A stretch of DNA of 15,541 bases from an uncultured Pseudomonadota bacterium (lineage in GTDB: Bacteria; Pseudomonadota; Gammaproteobacteria; Burkholderiales; Rhodocyclaceae), in the NCBI GenBank assembly GCA_903939665.1, contig CAJAHZ010000054.1, positions 1 through 15,541 of the forward strand. Reading direction: 5' to 3'. The notes under the pieces were generated by a model, which was not told the DNA's origin, ran no database searches, and saw only the letters and a list, made by a program, of their open reading frames with translations. Numbering within the stretch: position 1 is the first letter of the stretch; each line of letters opens with the position of its first letter. The position numbers and the translations under genes were made by a program. Shown piece after piece: positions 1 through 8,337 of the stretch.

Positions 1-31
1 CCCCTGCGCCGCGCCCCTTATCCGTGGTGCA

Positions 32-1231
32 TTAAACGCCGAGCAGCAGGCGAGCCGGATCTTCCAGCGCTTCCTTCATCGTCACCAGACCCAGCACGGC
101 TTCGCGGCCGTCGATGATGCGGTGATCGTAGGACATCGCCAGATAGTTGATCGGGCGAACGACGACTTGGCCGTTTTCGACAACGGCACGATCCTTGGTG
201 GCATGAATGCCGAGGATCGCGGCCTGCGGCGGATTGATGATCGGCGTCGACAGCATCGAACCGAACACGCCACCGTTGGAAATCGAGAACGTGCCGCCAG
301 TCAGGTCTTCCATCGACAGCTTGCCGTCCTTGGCTTTCTGGCCAAACTCGGCAATCTTCTTCTCGATGTCGGCAACGCTCATCTGGTCGGCATCGCGCAG
401 GATCGGCACAACCAGGCCACGCGGCGAGCCGACAGCGATACCGATGTCGATGTAGCCGTGGTAGACGATGTCATTGCCATCAACGGAAGCGTTGATGATC
501 GGGAATTTCTGCAGGGCAGCGACGGCGGCCTTGACGAAGAAGCCCATGAAACCGAGACGGACGCCATGCGTCTTCTCGAACTTGTCGCCATACTGCTTGC
601 GCAGCGCCATGATCGGGCCCATGTTCACTTCGTTGAACGTGGTCAGAATGGCGTTGGTCGCTTGCGACTGGAGCAGACGCTCGGCAACGCGAGCGCGCAG
701 ACGCGACATCGGCACGCGTTGTTCCGGACGATCGCCGAGTGGAACCGAGACGGCGGGCGCAGCGGCCAGCGCCGGGGCTGCAGCAGCCTTGGGCTGAGCG
801 GCGAGCGCATCTTCCTTGGTCACACGGCCACCGCGACCGGAACCGGCGACGTCGGCAGCAGCAACACCTTTTTCGTCAAGGATCTTGCGCGCTGCCGGCA
901 TGGCAACGCCAGCAGCCGATGAGGCCGCAGCCGGTGCAGCAGCCTTCGGTGCCGGAACGGCAGCAGCAGCCGGCGCACCAGCGGAAGCCTTGGCAGAGGT
1001 GTCGATGCGGGCAATGACTTCGCCGGAAACGACGGTTTCGCCATCTCCCTTGATGATTTCCACGATGACACCAGCATCGGCGGCCGGCAGTTCGAGAACG
1101 ACCTTGTCGGTCTCGATGTCGATGAGGTTTTCGTCGCGGGCTACGACCGCTCCGACTTTCTTGTGCCAGGAAACCAGTGTCGCCTCGGCGACGGATTCAG
1201 ACAGCTGCGGAACTTTGACGTCGATGATCAT
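32..1231 (-). CDS. odhB: 2-oxoglutarate dehydrogenase E2, dihydrolipoyl succinyltransferase
   Basis: E2 core of the cytosolic 2-oxoglutarate dehydrogenase complex (sucB in E. coli). It moves the succinyl group from E1 to CoA through a swinging lipoyl arm. At 399 aa it has normal family length. Residues 1-75 are a single lipoyl domain with the lipoylated lysine at K43 in ETDKV. An Ala/Pro-rich hinge follows (about 79-109), then an E3/E1-binding domain (about 110-146, MPAARKILDEKGV then GRGGRVTKED), a second hinge, and the acyltransferase domain. The C-terminus has the catalytic HRIIDG motif with H370 and D374. The ATG at 1231 is preceded by GGAGA at good spacing. odhA ends 22 bp upstream, so the two are one transcription unit. 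The succinyl rather than acetyl specificity is inferred from linkage to odhA and gltA and from the single lipoyl domain. Confidence 0.97.
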   Translation of the reverse strand: MIIDVKVPQLSESVAEATLVSWHKKVGAVVARDENLIDIETDKVVLELPAADAGVIVEIIKGDGETVVSGEVIARIDTSAKASAGAPAAAAVPAPKAAAPAAASSAAGVAMPAARKILDEKGVAAADVAGSGRGGRVTKEDALAAQPKAAAAPALAAAPAVSVPLGDRPEQRVPMSRLRARVAERLLQSQATNAILTTFNEVNMGPIMALRKQYGDKFEKTHGVRLGFMGFFVKAAVAALQKFPIINASVDGNDIVYHGYIDIGIAVGSPRGLVVPILRDADQMSVADIEKKIAEFGQKAKDGKLSMEDLTGGTFSISNGGVFGSMLSTPIINPPQAAILGIHATKDRAVVENGQVVVRPINYLAMSYDHRIIDGREAVLGLVTMKEALEDPARLLLGV

Positions 1232-1253
1232 GTTCTCTCCGTTTTTTGCTGGG

Positions 1254-4082
1254 TTAGTACTCGATCTTGCCCAAGGCGGACGCGATCAGGTCTTTCTGTT
1301 GGGCCAGGTGCTTGCTTGCATAACCAACGGCCGGGGAAGCCGACGCCGGACGCGAAACGAGCAACAGATGCTGCTTTTCGTTAAGCGAGCGCGACAGGTG
1401 CTGACGCGAGGCAATCCAGTACCAGGCGCCTTGATTGCGCGGCTCATCCTGACACCAGACAATCTCGGTGGCTTTCGGATACCTGGAAAGTTCGGCCTTG
1501 AACGATTCTTCCGGGAAAGGATAGAACTGCTCGAGACGGGCGATGGCAATATTGGTGATTTTTCTCTCGCGACGTGCGGCAACGAGATCGTAATAAATCT
1601 TGCCCGAACAGAAGATGACGCGCGTCACTTTCTTGGCATCGAGCGGATCGACTTCGCCAATCACACGCTGGAACTCGCCCTTCGCCAGTTCGTCCATGGT
1701 CGATGTAGCGTCCTTGTGGCGCAACAGCGACTTCGGCGAAAACACCACCAGCGGCTTGCGCTGATTGCGCACGGCCTGGCGGCGCAGCATGTGGAAGACC
1801 TGCGCTGGCGTCGTCGGCTGGCAGACTTCCATGTTCATCTCGGCGCACAACTGCATGAAGCGTTCGATACGCGCCGATGAGTGCTCAGGACCCTGGCCTT
1901 CGTAACCGTGCGGCAACAGCATGACAAGACCGCAAGCGCGACCCCACTTGGCTTCGCCGGACGCGATGAACTGATCGATGACGACCTGCGCACCGTTCAC
2001 GAAATCGCCAAACTGTCCTTCCCAGATCACCAGTTCATGCGGGTTGGCGGTTGCGTAACCGTAGTCGAAAGCCAGCACGGCTTCTTCGGACAGCACTGAA
2101 TCGAAGCACTGGAAGTCGGCCTGCTTTTCCTGCAAATGGGCCAGCGGATAGTAGGTGCCCTGATCCCAACTCTCGCGGTTCTGGTCGTGCAGCGCGGCAT
2201 GGCGGTGGAAGAAGGTGCTGCGACCGACGTCCTCACCTGAAATGCGCACGCCGTAGCCGGACACAAGCAGCGAAGCGTAGGCCAGATTCTCAGCCATACC
2301 CCAGTCGAAGGCGAGCTTGCCCTCGCCCATGGCGCGACGGTCGTCGATAATTTTCTTGACGCGGCTATGCAGCGTGAAGTTTTCCGGAATCGTCGTCAAG
2401 CCAACAGCCAGGCGCTTGATTTCCTTGACTGGAACCCGCGTATCGCAGATCTCGACGTACTTGGTTGACAGGAAGGGGGTCCAATCGATCGTCATCGGAT
2501 GCTTGTAGCCGGCGAGCACCGGGTTATAGAGCAGTTCGCCGCGATCAAGATGCGCACGGTAATCGGCGATGATCGCATCCGGGCCATCGACCGGCAGCAC
2601 GCCTTCGGCTACCAGTTTGTCGGCGTAAAGCTTGCGTGTGCCGGGGTGCGCCTGAATTTTCTTGTACATCAAAGGCTGCGTGACCATCGGCTCGTCCTGC
2701 TCGTTGTGGCCGAGTTTGCGGAAACACAGGATGTCGATCACGACGTCCTTCTTGAAGGTCTTGCGGAACTCCATGGCAACGCGTGTCACCAGCGCCACGG
2801 CTTCAGGATCGTCGCCATTGACGTGGAAGATCGGCGCATCGGCCATCTTGAAGATGTCAGTGCAATACAGTGACGAGCGATAGTCACGCGGATCGGAGGT
2901 GGTAAAGCCGATCTGGTTGTTCACCACGATATGCACTGTGCCGCCCGTGCCGTAGCCGCGGGTCTGCGCGAAGTTGATCATTTCCTGGTTGACGCCCTGA
3001 CCAGCGACAGCAGCGTCGCCGTGGATCAGCACCGGCAGAACCTTGTCCTTGCCGTTTGCGCCGCGACGGCGCTGGCGCGAGTAAACCGAGCCGACGACGA
3101 CCGGATTGACGATCTCAAGATGCGACGGATTGAAAGCCAGCGTCAAATGGCATGGCCCTCCCGGGGTCGACACGTCGGACGAGTAACCCATGTGGTACTT
3201 GACGTCACCGGCCGAAAGATCCTGTGCTTTCTTGCCTTCGAACTCGTCAAACAGCATAGCGGGGGCCTTGCCCAGCGTATTGACCAGCACGTTGAGACGA
3301 CCGCGGTGCGCCATGCCGACGACGATTTCGTCGACACCGCCGGCACCGGCAACACGAATCAGCTCGTCCATCGAGACGATCAGCGATTCACCGCCTTCAA
3401 GCGAGAAACGCTTCTGACCGACGTACTTGGTGTGCAGATAGCGCTCCAGCGTTTCGGCAGCGGTCAGGCGCTCAAGCAAACGTTTTTTCTGATCCGGCGT
3501 CCAGTTGGCCTTGGCACGAACTGGCTCAAGTCGCTCCTGAATCCAGCGCTTCTCGGCAAGCTCGCTCATGTACATATATTCGACGCCGACCGAACTGCAG
3601 TAGGTCTCCTTCAGCGCGTCGAGAATCTGACCGAATGGCGCATGCTCGGGAACGCCCTTGAACGAGCCGGCATTGAATGTGGTATTGACATCGGCGCTGG
3701 AAAATCCATAGTGCGCCGGGTCGAGTTCCGGCAGATCCGGACGTGGCTGACGCTTCAGCGGATCAAGGTTAGCCCAGCGATCACCAATGAATCGGTAGGC
3801 GTTGATCAGTTGCAGAACGCCAACCTGCTTCTTGTCGTCGATCGGTGCAGCAGCGGCGGCACGGTAACCGCCTTTCTTCGCCTGTTCGGCAAAGGCATTG
3901 ATGACCGGCAGATGCGGAACATCGCGCGCTACGGCGCCAGGCAGTTGCGCCAGCTTGTCGAAGTAATCGCGCCATTCGTCTGAAACCGAGGCGGGATTGT
4001 CGAGATAGTTTTCGTAGAGTTCCTCAACGAAGGGCGCGTTGCCGCCGAAGAGGTGAGAGGTGCCAAACAGCTGATTCATCAT
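1254..4082 (-). CDS. odhA: 2-oxoglutarate dehydrogenase E1 component
   Basis: Thiamin-diphosphate-dependent E1 subunit (sucA in E. coli) that decarboxylates 2-oxoglutarate and succinylates the E2 lipoyl arm. The length of 942 aa is close to the 933 aa of E. coli SucA. The N-terminal E2-binding segment is visible (YLDNPASVSDEWRDYFDKL, about 27-45). The active-site motif HRGRLNVL is at 259-266. The ThDP/Mg motif starts at GDAAVAGQG (355-363) and ends at NNQIGF (388-393). The transketolase-like pyrimidine domain and C-terminal domain follow and appear complete. Two ATGs are adjacent (4082 and 4079). AGG lies 8 nt before the first, so either could be used. The gene sits downstream of the gltA terminator, which implies its own promoter or read-through; I see no convincing -35/-10 pair in the roughly 67 bp between terminator and start. 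Confidence 0.97.
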   Translation of the reverse strand: MMNQLFGTSHLFGGNAPFVEELYENYLDNPASVSDEWRDYFDKLAQLPGAVARDVPHLPVINAFAEQAKKGGYRAAAAAPIDDKKQVGVLQLINAYRFIGDRWANLDPLKRQPRPDLPELDPAHYGFSSADVNTTFNAGSFKGVPEHAPFGQILDALKETYCSSVGVEYMYMSELAEKRWIQERLEPVRAKANWTPDQKKRLLERLTAAETLERYLHTKYVGQKRFSLEGGESLIVSMDELIRVAGAGGVDEIVVGMAHRGRLNVLVNTLGKAPAMLFDEFEGKKAQDLSAGDVKYHMGYSSDVSTPGGPCHLTLAFNPSHLEIVNPVVVGSVYSRQRRRGANGKDKVLPVLIHGDAAVAGQGVNQEMINFAQTRGYGTGGTVHIVVNNQIGFTTSDPRDYRSSLYCTDIFKMADAPIFHVNGDDPEAVALVTRVAMEFRKTFKKDVVIDILCFRKLGHNEQDEPMVTQPLMYKKIQAHPGTRKLYADKLVAEGVLPVDGPDAIIADYRAHLDRGELLYNPVLAGYKHPMTIDWTPFLSTKYVEICDTRVPVKEIKRLAVGLTTIPENFTLHSRVKKIIDDRRAMGEGKLAFDWGMAENLAYASLLVSGYGVRISGEDVGRSTFFHRHAALHDQNRESWDQGTYYPLAHLQEKQADFQCFDSVLSEEAVLAFDYGYATANPHELVIWEGQFGDFVNGAQVVIDQFIASGEAKWGRACGLVMLLPHGYEGQGPEHSSARIERFMQLCAEMNMEVCQPTTPAQVFHMLRRQAVRNQRKPLVVFSPKSLLRHKDATSTMDELAKGEFQRVIGEVDPLDAKKVTRVIFCSGKIYYDLVAARRERKITNIAIARLEQFYPFPEESFKAELSRYPKATEIVWCQDEPRNQGAWYWIASRQHLSRSLNEKQHLLLVSRPASASPAVGYASKHLAQQKDLIASALGKIEY

Positions 4083-4090
4083 CGCAGTTA

Positions 4091-4102
4091 CCTGTAGTCA
4101 GG
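4091..4102 (-). promoter_or_regulatory. Small inverted repeat over the odhA ribosome-binding site
   Basis: On the minus strand the odhA leader reads CCTG-ACTA-CAGG, a perfect 4-bp stem with a 4-nt loop. Its 3' arm contains the only plausible Shine-Dalgarno (AGG), 8 nt before the ATG at 4082. A related arrangement is present before gltA. Masking of the ribosome-binding site is an inference; a 4-bp stem alone is weak. The leader also has a GAACCGG direct repeat on the plus strand (4123-4129 and 4137-4143). Confidence 0.35.
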
Positions 4103-4149
4103 GTTTCTGGGGCATGTACTGGGAACCGGCGCAAAAGAACCGGGCATAC

Positions 4150-4179
4150 AAAAAAGGGCGGCTGTTGCCGGCCGCCCTC
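4150..4179 (-). terminator. Intrinsic terminator after gltA
   Basis: Reading on the minus strand just past the gltA stop, GGGCGGC pairs with GCCGCCC (plus-strand arms 4171-4177 and 4156-4162) with an 8-nt loop. An additional A-T pair closes the stem, and six T residues follow (A-run 4150-4155 on the plus strand). This is a textbook Rho-independent terminator, 10-40 nt after the stop codon. It separates gltA from odhAB. Confidence 0.9.
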
Positions 4180-4188
4180 TTGATTCGT

Positions 4189-5484
4189 TTAACGCTTGTC
4201 GAGCGGTACTACATTACGGTTAGCGGCACCGATATACAGCTGGCGCGGACGCCCGATCTTGTATTCCGGGTCGGTCAGCATTTCTTCCCACTGCGTCATC
4301 CAGCCGACCGTGCGAGCCAGCGCAAAGATGCAGGTAAACATCGAGGTCGGGATACCGAGCGCTTTTTGCACGATGCCCGAGTAGAAGTCGACGTTCGGGT
4401 AGAGTTTCTTCTCAACGAAGTACGGATCTTCCAGCGCAATCCGCTCAAGTTCCATGGCCAGCTTGAACAGACGATCGTTCTCGAGGCCGAGTTCCTTCAG
4501 AACGTCGACACACACCTTGCGCATCAGCTTGGCGCGCGGATCGAAGTTCTTGTAGACACGGTGACCGAAGCCCATCAGCTTGAACGAATCGTTCTTGTCC
4601 TTGGCGCGCGCAATGTACTCATTGACGCGCGAAACATCGCCGATCTCTTCGAGCATCTGCAGACAGGCTTCGTTTGCACCACCGTGCGCCGGGCCCCACA
4701 AACAGGCGATACCGGCTGAGATACAGGCAAACGGATTGGCGCCCGAAGAACCGGCCAGACGAACGGTCGAGGTCGACGCATTCTGTTCGTGATCGGCGTG
4801 CAGCGTGAAAATCATGTCAAGCGCATGGACCAGCACCGGGTTCGGCTTGTATTCCTCACACGGAGTACCGAACATCATGTGCATGAAGTTGGCGGTATAA
4901 CCGAGATCGTTGCGCGGGTACATGAACGGCTGTCCGGTCGTGTACTTGTAGGCCATGGCGACAATCGTCGGCATCTTGGCAACGATGCGATTGAAGCTGA
5001 TGCTGCGATGCTCGGCATCGGAGAAATCGGCTGCTTCGTGATAGAAAGCCGACAGCGCGCCGACCACACCGACCATGACGGCCATGGGGTGGGCATCGCG
5101 ACGGAAGCCCTGGAAGAACTTGACCATCTGCTCATGAACCATGGTGTGGTTCTTGATAGTGTCCTCAAACTTCGCTTTCTGCGCAACGTTCGGCAGTTCG
5201 CCGTTCTTCAGCAGATAGGCAACTTCAAGGAAGTTGCAGTTTTCCGCCAGTTGCTCGATCGGGTAACCGCGATAAAGCAGCTCACCCTTGTCACCGTCGA
5301 TGAAGGTGATTTTCGACTTGCAGCTGGCTGTCGACAAAAATCCGGAATCATAGGTAAACAAACCGGTCTTCGCACCTAGGGTACGGATGTCGACACAGTC
5401 GTTGCCATGGGTCGGCGACATAATGGAAAAGTCGACAGGCGCTTGGCCTTCGATTGTCAGAGTTGCCTTACGTTCGGTCGTCAT
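4189..5484 (-). CDS. gltA: Citrate synthase (type II, hexameric type)
   Basis: Condenses acetyl-CoA and oxaloacetate to citrate, the entry step of the TCA cycle. The 431 aa match the long E. coli-type enzyme. The N-terminal beta-rich segment (about 1-60) typical of the NADH-sensitive Gram-negative form is present. The catalytic triad is intact: H267 in GPAHGG, H308 in GFGHRVY and D366 in NVDFYSG, matching E. coli H264, H305 and D362. The HADHEQN motif is at 229-235. A cysteine at 209 (GTPCE) aligns with the E. coli residue near the NADH site, so NADH inhibition is plausible but not shown. The ATG at 5484 has AGGGA 7 nt upstream. The gene follows sdhE by 70 bp without a terminator between them, so it may be read from the sdh promoter as well as from its own. 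Confidence 0.98.
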   Translation of the reverse strand: MTTERKATLTIEGQAPVDFSIMSPTHGNDCVDIRTLGAKTGLFTYDSGFLSTASCKSKITFIDGDKGELLYRGYPIEQLAENCNFLEVAYLLKNGELPNVAQKAKFEDTIKNHTMVHEQMVKFFQGFRRDAHPMAVMVGVVGALSAFYHEAADFSDAEHRSISFNRIVAKMPTIVAMAYKYTTGQPFMYPRNDLGYTANFMHMMFGTPCEEYKPNPVLVHALDMIFTLHADHEQNASTSTVRLAGSSGANPFACISAGIACLWGPAHGGANEACLQMLEEIGDVSRVNEYIARAKDKNDSFKLMGFGHRVYKNFDPRAKLMRKVCVDVLKELGLENDRLFKLAMELERIALEDPYFVEKKLYPNVDFYSGIVQKALGIPTSMFTCIFALARTVGWMTQWEEMLTDPEYKIGRPRQLYIGAANRNVVPLDKR

Positions 5485-5493
5485 GATTTATTC

Positions 5494-5503
5494 CCTGTAC
5501 AGG
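5494..5503 (-). promoter_or_regulatory. CCTGTACAGG palindrome overlapping the gltA ribosome-binding site
   Basis: A perfect 10-bp palindrome whose right arm, read on the minus strand, merges into the gltA Shine-Dalgarno (CAGGGA). The context AAACC-TG-TACAGG resembles the odhA leader AAACCCTGACTACAGG. It could be a protein-binding site or an RNA element. As an RNA hairpin it would have only about 3 bp around a GUAC loop, so the case is weak without comparative data. Confidence 0.3.
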
Positions 5504-5554
5504 TTTGTAATGTCACAGCTTCCAGCAATTGGCCGCCAATATAACGCGGTTTCC

Positions 5555-5809
5555 TTACCTAACTCTTACATCGTGCAACATGGCAACTACTTCCGCCTGA
5601 ACCGGGTCCGTGCATTCAACGCTACCGTTGATGTAAGGCCACAGTTCAAGATCTTCCATGTCTGCCAGCACGACAAAGGCTTCAGCCTGCGCCGGACTGA
5701 GGCCGGAAAAATTCTCGTCGAGAAACTTTCCCAGCAACAGATCCATCTCCAGCATCGCCCGGCGCGTACAGCGCCAGCGCAAGCGGTTTAGTGCCTCGCT
5801 CTCCTTCAT
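5555..5809 (-). CDS. sdhE: FAD assembly factor SdhE (succinate dehydrogenase flavinylation)
   Basis: Small cytosolic chaperone of the SdhE/YgfY (DUF339) family that promotes covalent attachment of FAD to SdhA. With the ATG at 5809 it has 84 aa, the usual family size. A longer in-frame reading extends into sdhB and lacks family-like sequence. The start codon shares one base with the sdhB stop (TGATG), indicating translational coupling. The N-terminal helix reads NRLRWRCTRRAMLEMDLLL, and a second conserved block is seen in DMEDLELWPYI. The family signature RGxxE appears here as R-A-M-L-E, so the glycine is replaced by alanine (codon GCG). Placement after sdhB and before gltA strongly supports the identity despite that change. 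Confidence 0.9.
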   Translation of the reverse strand: MKESEALNRLRWRCTRRAMLEMDLLLGKFLDENFSGLSPAQAEAFVVLADMEDLELWPYINGSVECTDPVQAEVVAMLHDVRVR

Positions 5810-6519
5810 CAGATTGCGCGGCGAACCATCATCTCCTTGATTTTGCCAATCGCCTGCGTCGGATTTAGCCCCTTCGGACAGACATCGACGCAATTCATGA
5901 TCGAGTGGCAACGGAACAGACGGTACGGATCTTCAAGGTCGTCGAGACGCGCATTGGTCGCCTCGTCACGCGTATCTGCAATGAAGCGATATGCGTTCAG
6001 GAGGCCAGCCGGTCCGACGAACTTGTCCGGATTCCACCAGAACGACGGACACGAAGTCGAACAGCAAGCGCACAGAATGCACTCGTAAAGCCCGTTGAGT
6101 TCTTCACGATCCTCCGGCGACTGCAATCTTTCACGGTCGGGCGGCGGGTTATCGTTGATCAGGTAGGGCTTGATCGAATGATACTGCTTGAAAAACTGGG
6201 TCATATCGACGATCAGGTCGCGGATGACCGGCAGGCCGGGCAACGGGCGCAGAACGACCGGCTGCTTCAGCTCCTTGATTTCGGTCAGACAGGCGAGCCC
6301 GTTCTTGCCGTTGATGTTCATCGCGTCGGAGCCGCAGATACCTTCACGGCACGAACGACGATACGACAAGGTGTCGTCCTTGGCTTTGAGTTTGGTCAGC
6401 ACATCAAGCAGCTTGCGATCGACGGCGTCGTCGATCTCGACCGAAATGTCCTGCATGTAGGGCGCGTTATCCTTGTCCGGATCGTAGCGGTAAATCTTGA
6501 ATTGCATGGTGCGTGCCAT
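5809..6519 (-). CDS. sdhB: Succinate dehydrogenase iron-sulfur subunit
   Basis: Electron-transfer subunit of complex II, carrying electrons from SdhA flavin to the quinone site through three iron-sulfur clusters. From the ATG at 6519 it has 236 aa. The [2Fe-2S] motif SCREGICGSD begins at residue 56, with C57, C62, D65 and C77. The [4Fe-4S] motif is CILCACCSTSCP, and CHSIMNCVDVCPKG supplies the remaining ligands for the [3Fe-4S] and [4Fe-4S] clusters. All three sets are intact. An upstream in-frame ATG at 6525 lies only 3 nt from AGGAG, whereas 6519 has a 9-nt spacing and gives the usual MxRTMQF-type N-terminus, so I prefer 6519. sdhA ends 33 bp upstream and sdhE overlaps downstream. Confidence 0.97.
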   Translation of the reverse strand: MARTMQFKIYRYDPDKDNAPYMQDISVEIDDAVDRKLLDVLTKLKAKDDTLSYRRSCREGICGSDAMNINGKNGLACLTEIKELKQPVVLRPLPGLPVIRDLIVDMTQFFKQYHSIKPYLINDNPPPDRERLQSPEDREELNGLYECILCACCSTSCPSFWWNPDKFVGPAGLLNAYRFIADTRDEATNARLDDLEDPYRLFRCHSIMNCVDVCPKGLNPTQAIGKIKEMMVRRAI

Positions 6520-6552
6520 ATTCATTGACTCCTAAGCGTGAAGGTCGCGCGA

Positions 6553-8337
6553 TCAGTAAGAGCGCGTCTTCAGCGCGATGGTTTCGACGGACAGCGGGGT
6601 CATATTCACCGGCTTGTACGAAAGCTTGTTGCCCTCACGATGCCATAGCGTGTGCTTGTGCCATTCAGCATCATCACGACCGTTTGGATTGGCTGCGGTA
6701 TCCGGCGCATCATCACGAACGTGAGCGCCGCGCGATTCCTTGCGGGCTTCCGCCGAAATCATCGTCGCCTTGGCCACTTCGATCAGGTTGTCAAGCTCCA
6801 GCGCTTCGACACGCGCCGTGTTCCAGACCTTGGACTTGTCCTTGATCTCGGTCTTGCCAACGAGTTTTTCAACTTCCAGAATCTTGGCCACGCCATCGAT
6901 CAGCATGTCGTTAAAGCGGAACACGCCGCAATGCTTCTGCATCGTACGCTGCAATTCGAGACGGGTCGCATCGACACTGGTGCCGCCGGTCTGTGTTTCC
7001 AGACGATTCAGACGTGCCATCGTACGATCGGCAAAACCATCCGGCAAGTCCTTGAGAACGACGCTGCTATTCTTGACCGCCTCAACCACGGCATCACCCG
7101 AAGACTTGCCGAAGACCAGCAGGTCGAGCAGCGAGTTGGTACCCAAGCGGTTGGCACCATGCACCGAAGCACAGGCACATTCGCCGGCCGCATAGAAGCC
7201 CTTCACCGCGCTGCCATCCTGATTGACGACTTCGCCGTGATAGTTGGTCGGAATGCCACCCATCTGATAATGGCAGGTCGGCACGACCGGGATCGGTGCC
7301 TTGATCGGGTCGATACCGGCGAACTGGATCGAGATCTCACGAATGCCGGGCAGGCGCTTCATGATGGTGGCCGGGTCGAGGTGGGTGATGTCGAGCAGGA
7401 CGAAGTCCTTGTTCGGACCGCAACCGCGACCTTCGTTGATTTCGGTGGTCATGGCGCGCGATACGACGTCACGCGAAGCGAGATCCTTGGCGTTCGGCGC
7501 GTAGCGCTCCATGAAACGCTCACCCTCCGAATTGCGCAGAATGCCGCCTTCGCCACGCACGCCTTCGGTAATCAGCACACCGGCACCGGCGACGCCGGTC
7601 GGGTGGAACTGCCAGAATTCCATATCTTCAAGGGCAATGCCGGCACGCGCCGCCATGCCGAGGCCGTCGCCGGTGTTGATGAAGGCGTTGGTCGACGAAT
7701 GGAAGATGCGGCCGGCACCGCCGGTGGCGAAAATCGTCGCCTTGGCGTGGAAGGCGACGACTTCGCCGGTTTCCATTTCAAGGGCAATGACGCCAAGTAC
7801 CTGGCCGGATTCGTCACGAATCAGATCAAGCGCCATCCATTCGACAAAGAACTGTGTATTGGCGCGCACGTTACGCTGATAGAGCGCGTGCAGCATGGCG
7901 TGACCGGTGCGGTCGGCGGCAGCACAAGCACGACGCACGGGCTTCTCGCCGAAGTTCGACATGTGGCCGCCAAACGGGCGCTGGTAGATCTTGCCTTCGT
8001 CGGTACGGTCAAACGGCATGCCAAAGTGCTCGAGCTCGACGACGACTTCAGGCGCCATTTTGCACATGTACTCGATCGCATCCTGATCACCGAGCCAGTC
8101 GGAGCCCTTGACGGTGTCGTACATGTGCCAGTGCCAATTGTCTTCCTCGGAATTACCGAGCGAAGCGGAAACGCCGCCCTGCGCCGCAACCGTGTGTGAG
8201 CGCGTCGGAAAGACCTTGGAGAGAACGGCTGTTTTGAGGCCGGACTCGGACAACTGAATGGCAGCGCGCAGACCGGCACCGCCGGCACCAACGATCACTG
8301 CATCGAATTTACGAACGGGGATTTTTACCTTGTTCAC
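6553..8337 (-). CDS. sdhA: Succinate dehydrogenase flavoprotein subunit
   Basis: Catalytic subunit of complex II; oxidises succinate to fumarate on covalently bound FAD at the cytoplasmic face of the membrane. The length is 594 aa, normal for the family. The Rossmann FAD motif GAGGAG is at 17-22. H48 in SHTVAAQGG is the residue expected to carry the covalent FAD. Active-site blocks FHPTG, CHYQMGGIPTN and GANRLGTNSLLD are all present, as is the C-terminal capping region with HCGVFRFND. The start codon is GTG at 8337, directly abutting the TAA stop of sdhD, with GGAGA about 8 nt upstream inside sdhD. This suggests coupled translation. Confidence 0.98.
   Translation of the reverse strand: MNKVKIPVRKFDAVIVGAGGAGLRAAIQLSESGLKTAVLSKVFPTRSHTVAAQGGVSASLGNSEEDNWHWHMYDTVKGSDWLGDQDAIEYMCKMAPEVVVELEHFGMPFDRTDEGKIYQRPFGGHMSNFGEKPVRRACAAADRTGHAMLHALYQRNVRANTQFFVEWMALDLIRDESGQVLGVIALEMETGEVVAFHAKATIFATGGAGRIFHSSTNAFINTGDGLGMAARAGIALEDMEFWQFHPTGVAGAGVLITEGVRGEGGILRNSEGERFMERYAPNAKDLASRDVVSRAMTTEINEGRGCGPNKDFVLLDITHLDPATIMKRLPGIREISIQFAGIDPIKAPIPVVPTCHYQMGGIPTNYHGEVVNQDGSAVKGFYAAGECACASVHGANRLGTNSLLDLLVFGKSSGDAVVEAVKNSSVVLKDLPDGFADRTMARLNRLETQTGGTSVDATRLELQRTMQKHCGVFRFNDMLIDGVAKILEVEKLVGKTEIKDKSKVWNTARVEALELDNLIEVAKATMISAEARKESRGAHVRDDAPDTAANPNGRDDAEWHKHTLWHREGNKLSYKPVNMTPLSVETIALKTRSY

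Noticed and set aside
816..1880. 354-aa plus-strand open frame opposite odhB/odhA
   Set aside because: It spans the junction of two clear genes on the other strand and has no family-like sequence; a codon-bias shadow.
2931..3983. 350-aa plus-strand open frame opposite odhA
   Set aside because: Complement of conserved odhA codons. No domain, no start signal.
4083..4149. Assignment of the odhA leader to the published sucA RNA motif
   Set aside because: I cannot verify the consensus from memory and the visible stem is only 4 bp. It is kept only as a candidate leader element to be tested with a covariance model.
6652..8199. 515-aa open frame on the plus strand opposite sdhA
   Set aside because: It is antisense to an unmistakable sdhA and reflects GC-rich codon usage. 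The translation is rich in His, Arg, Asp and Gly without recognisable domains and has no ribosome-binding site.
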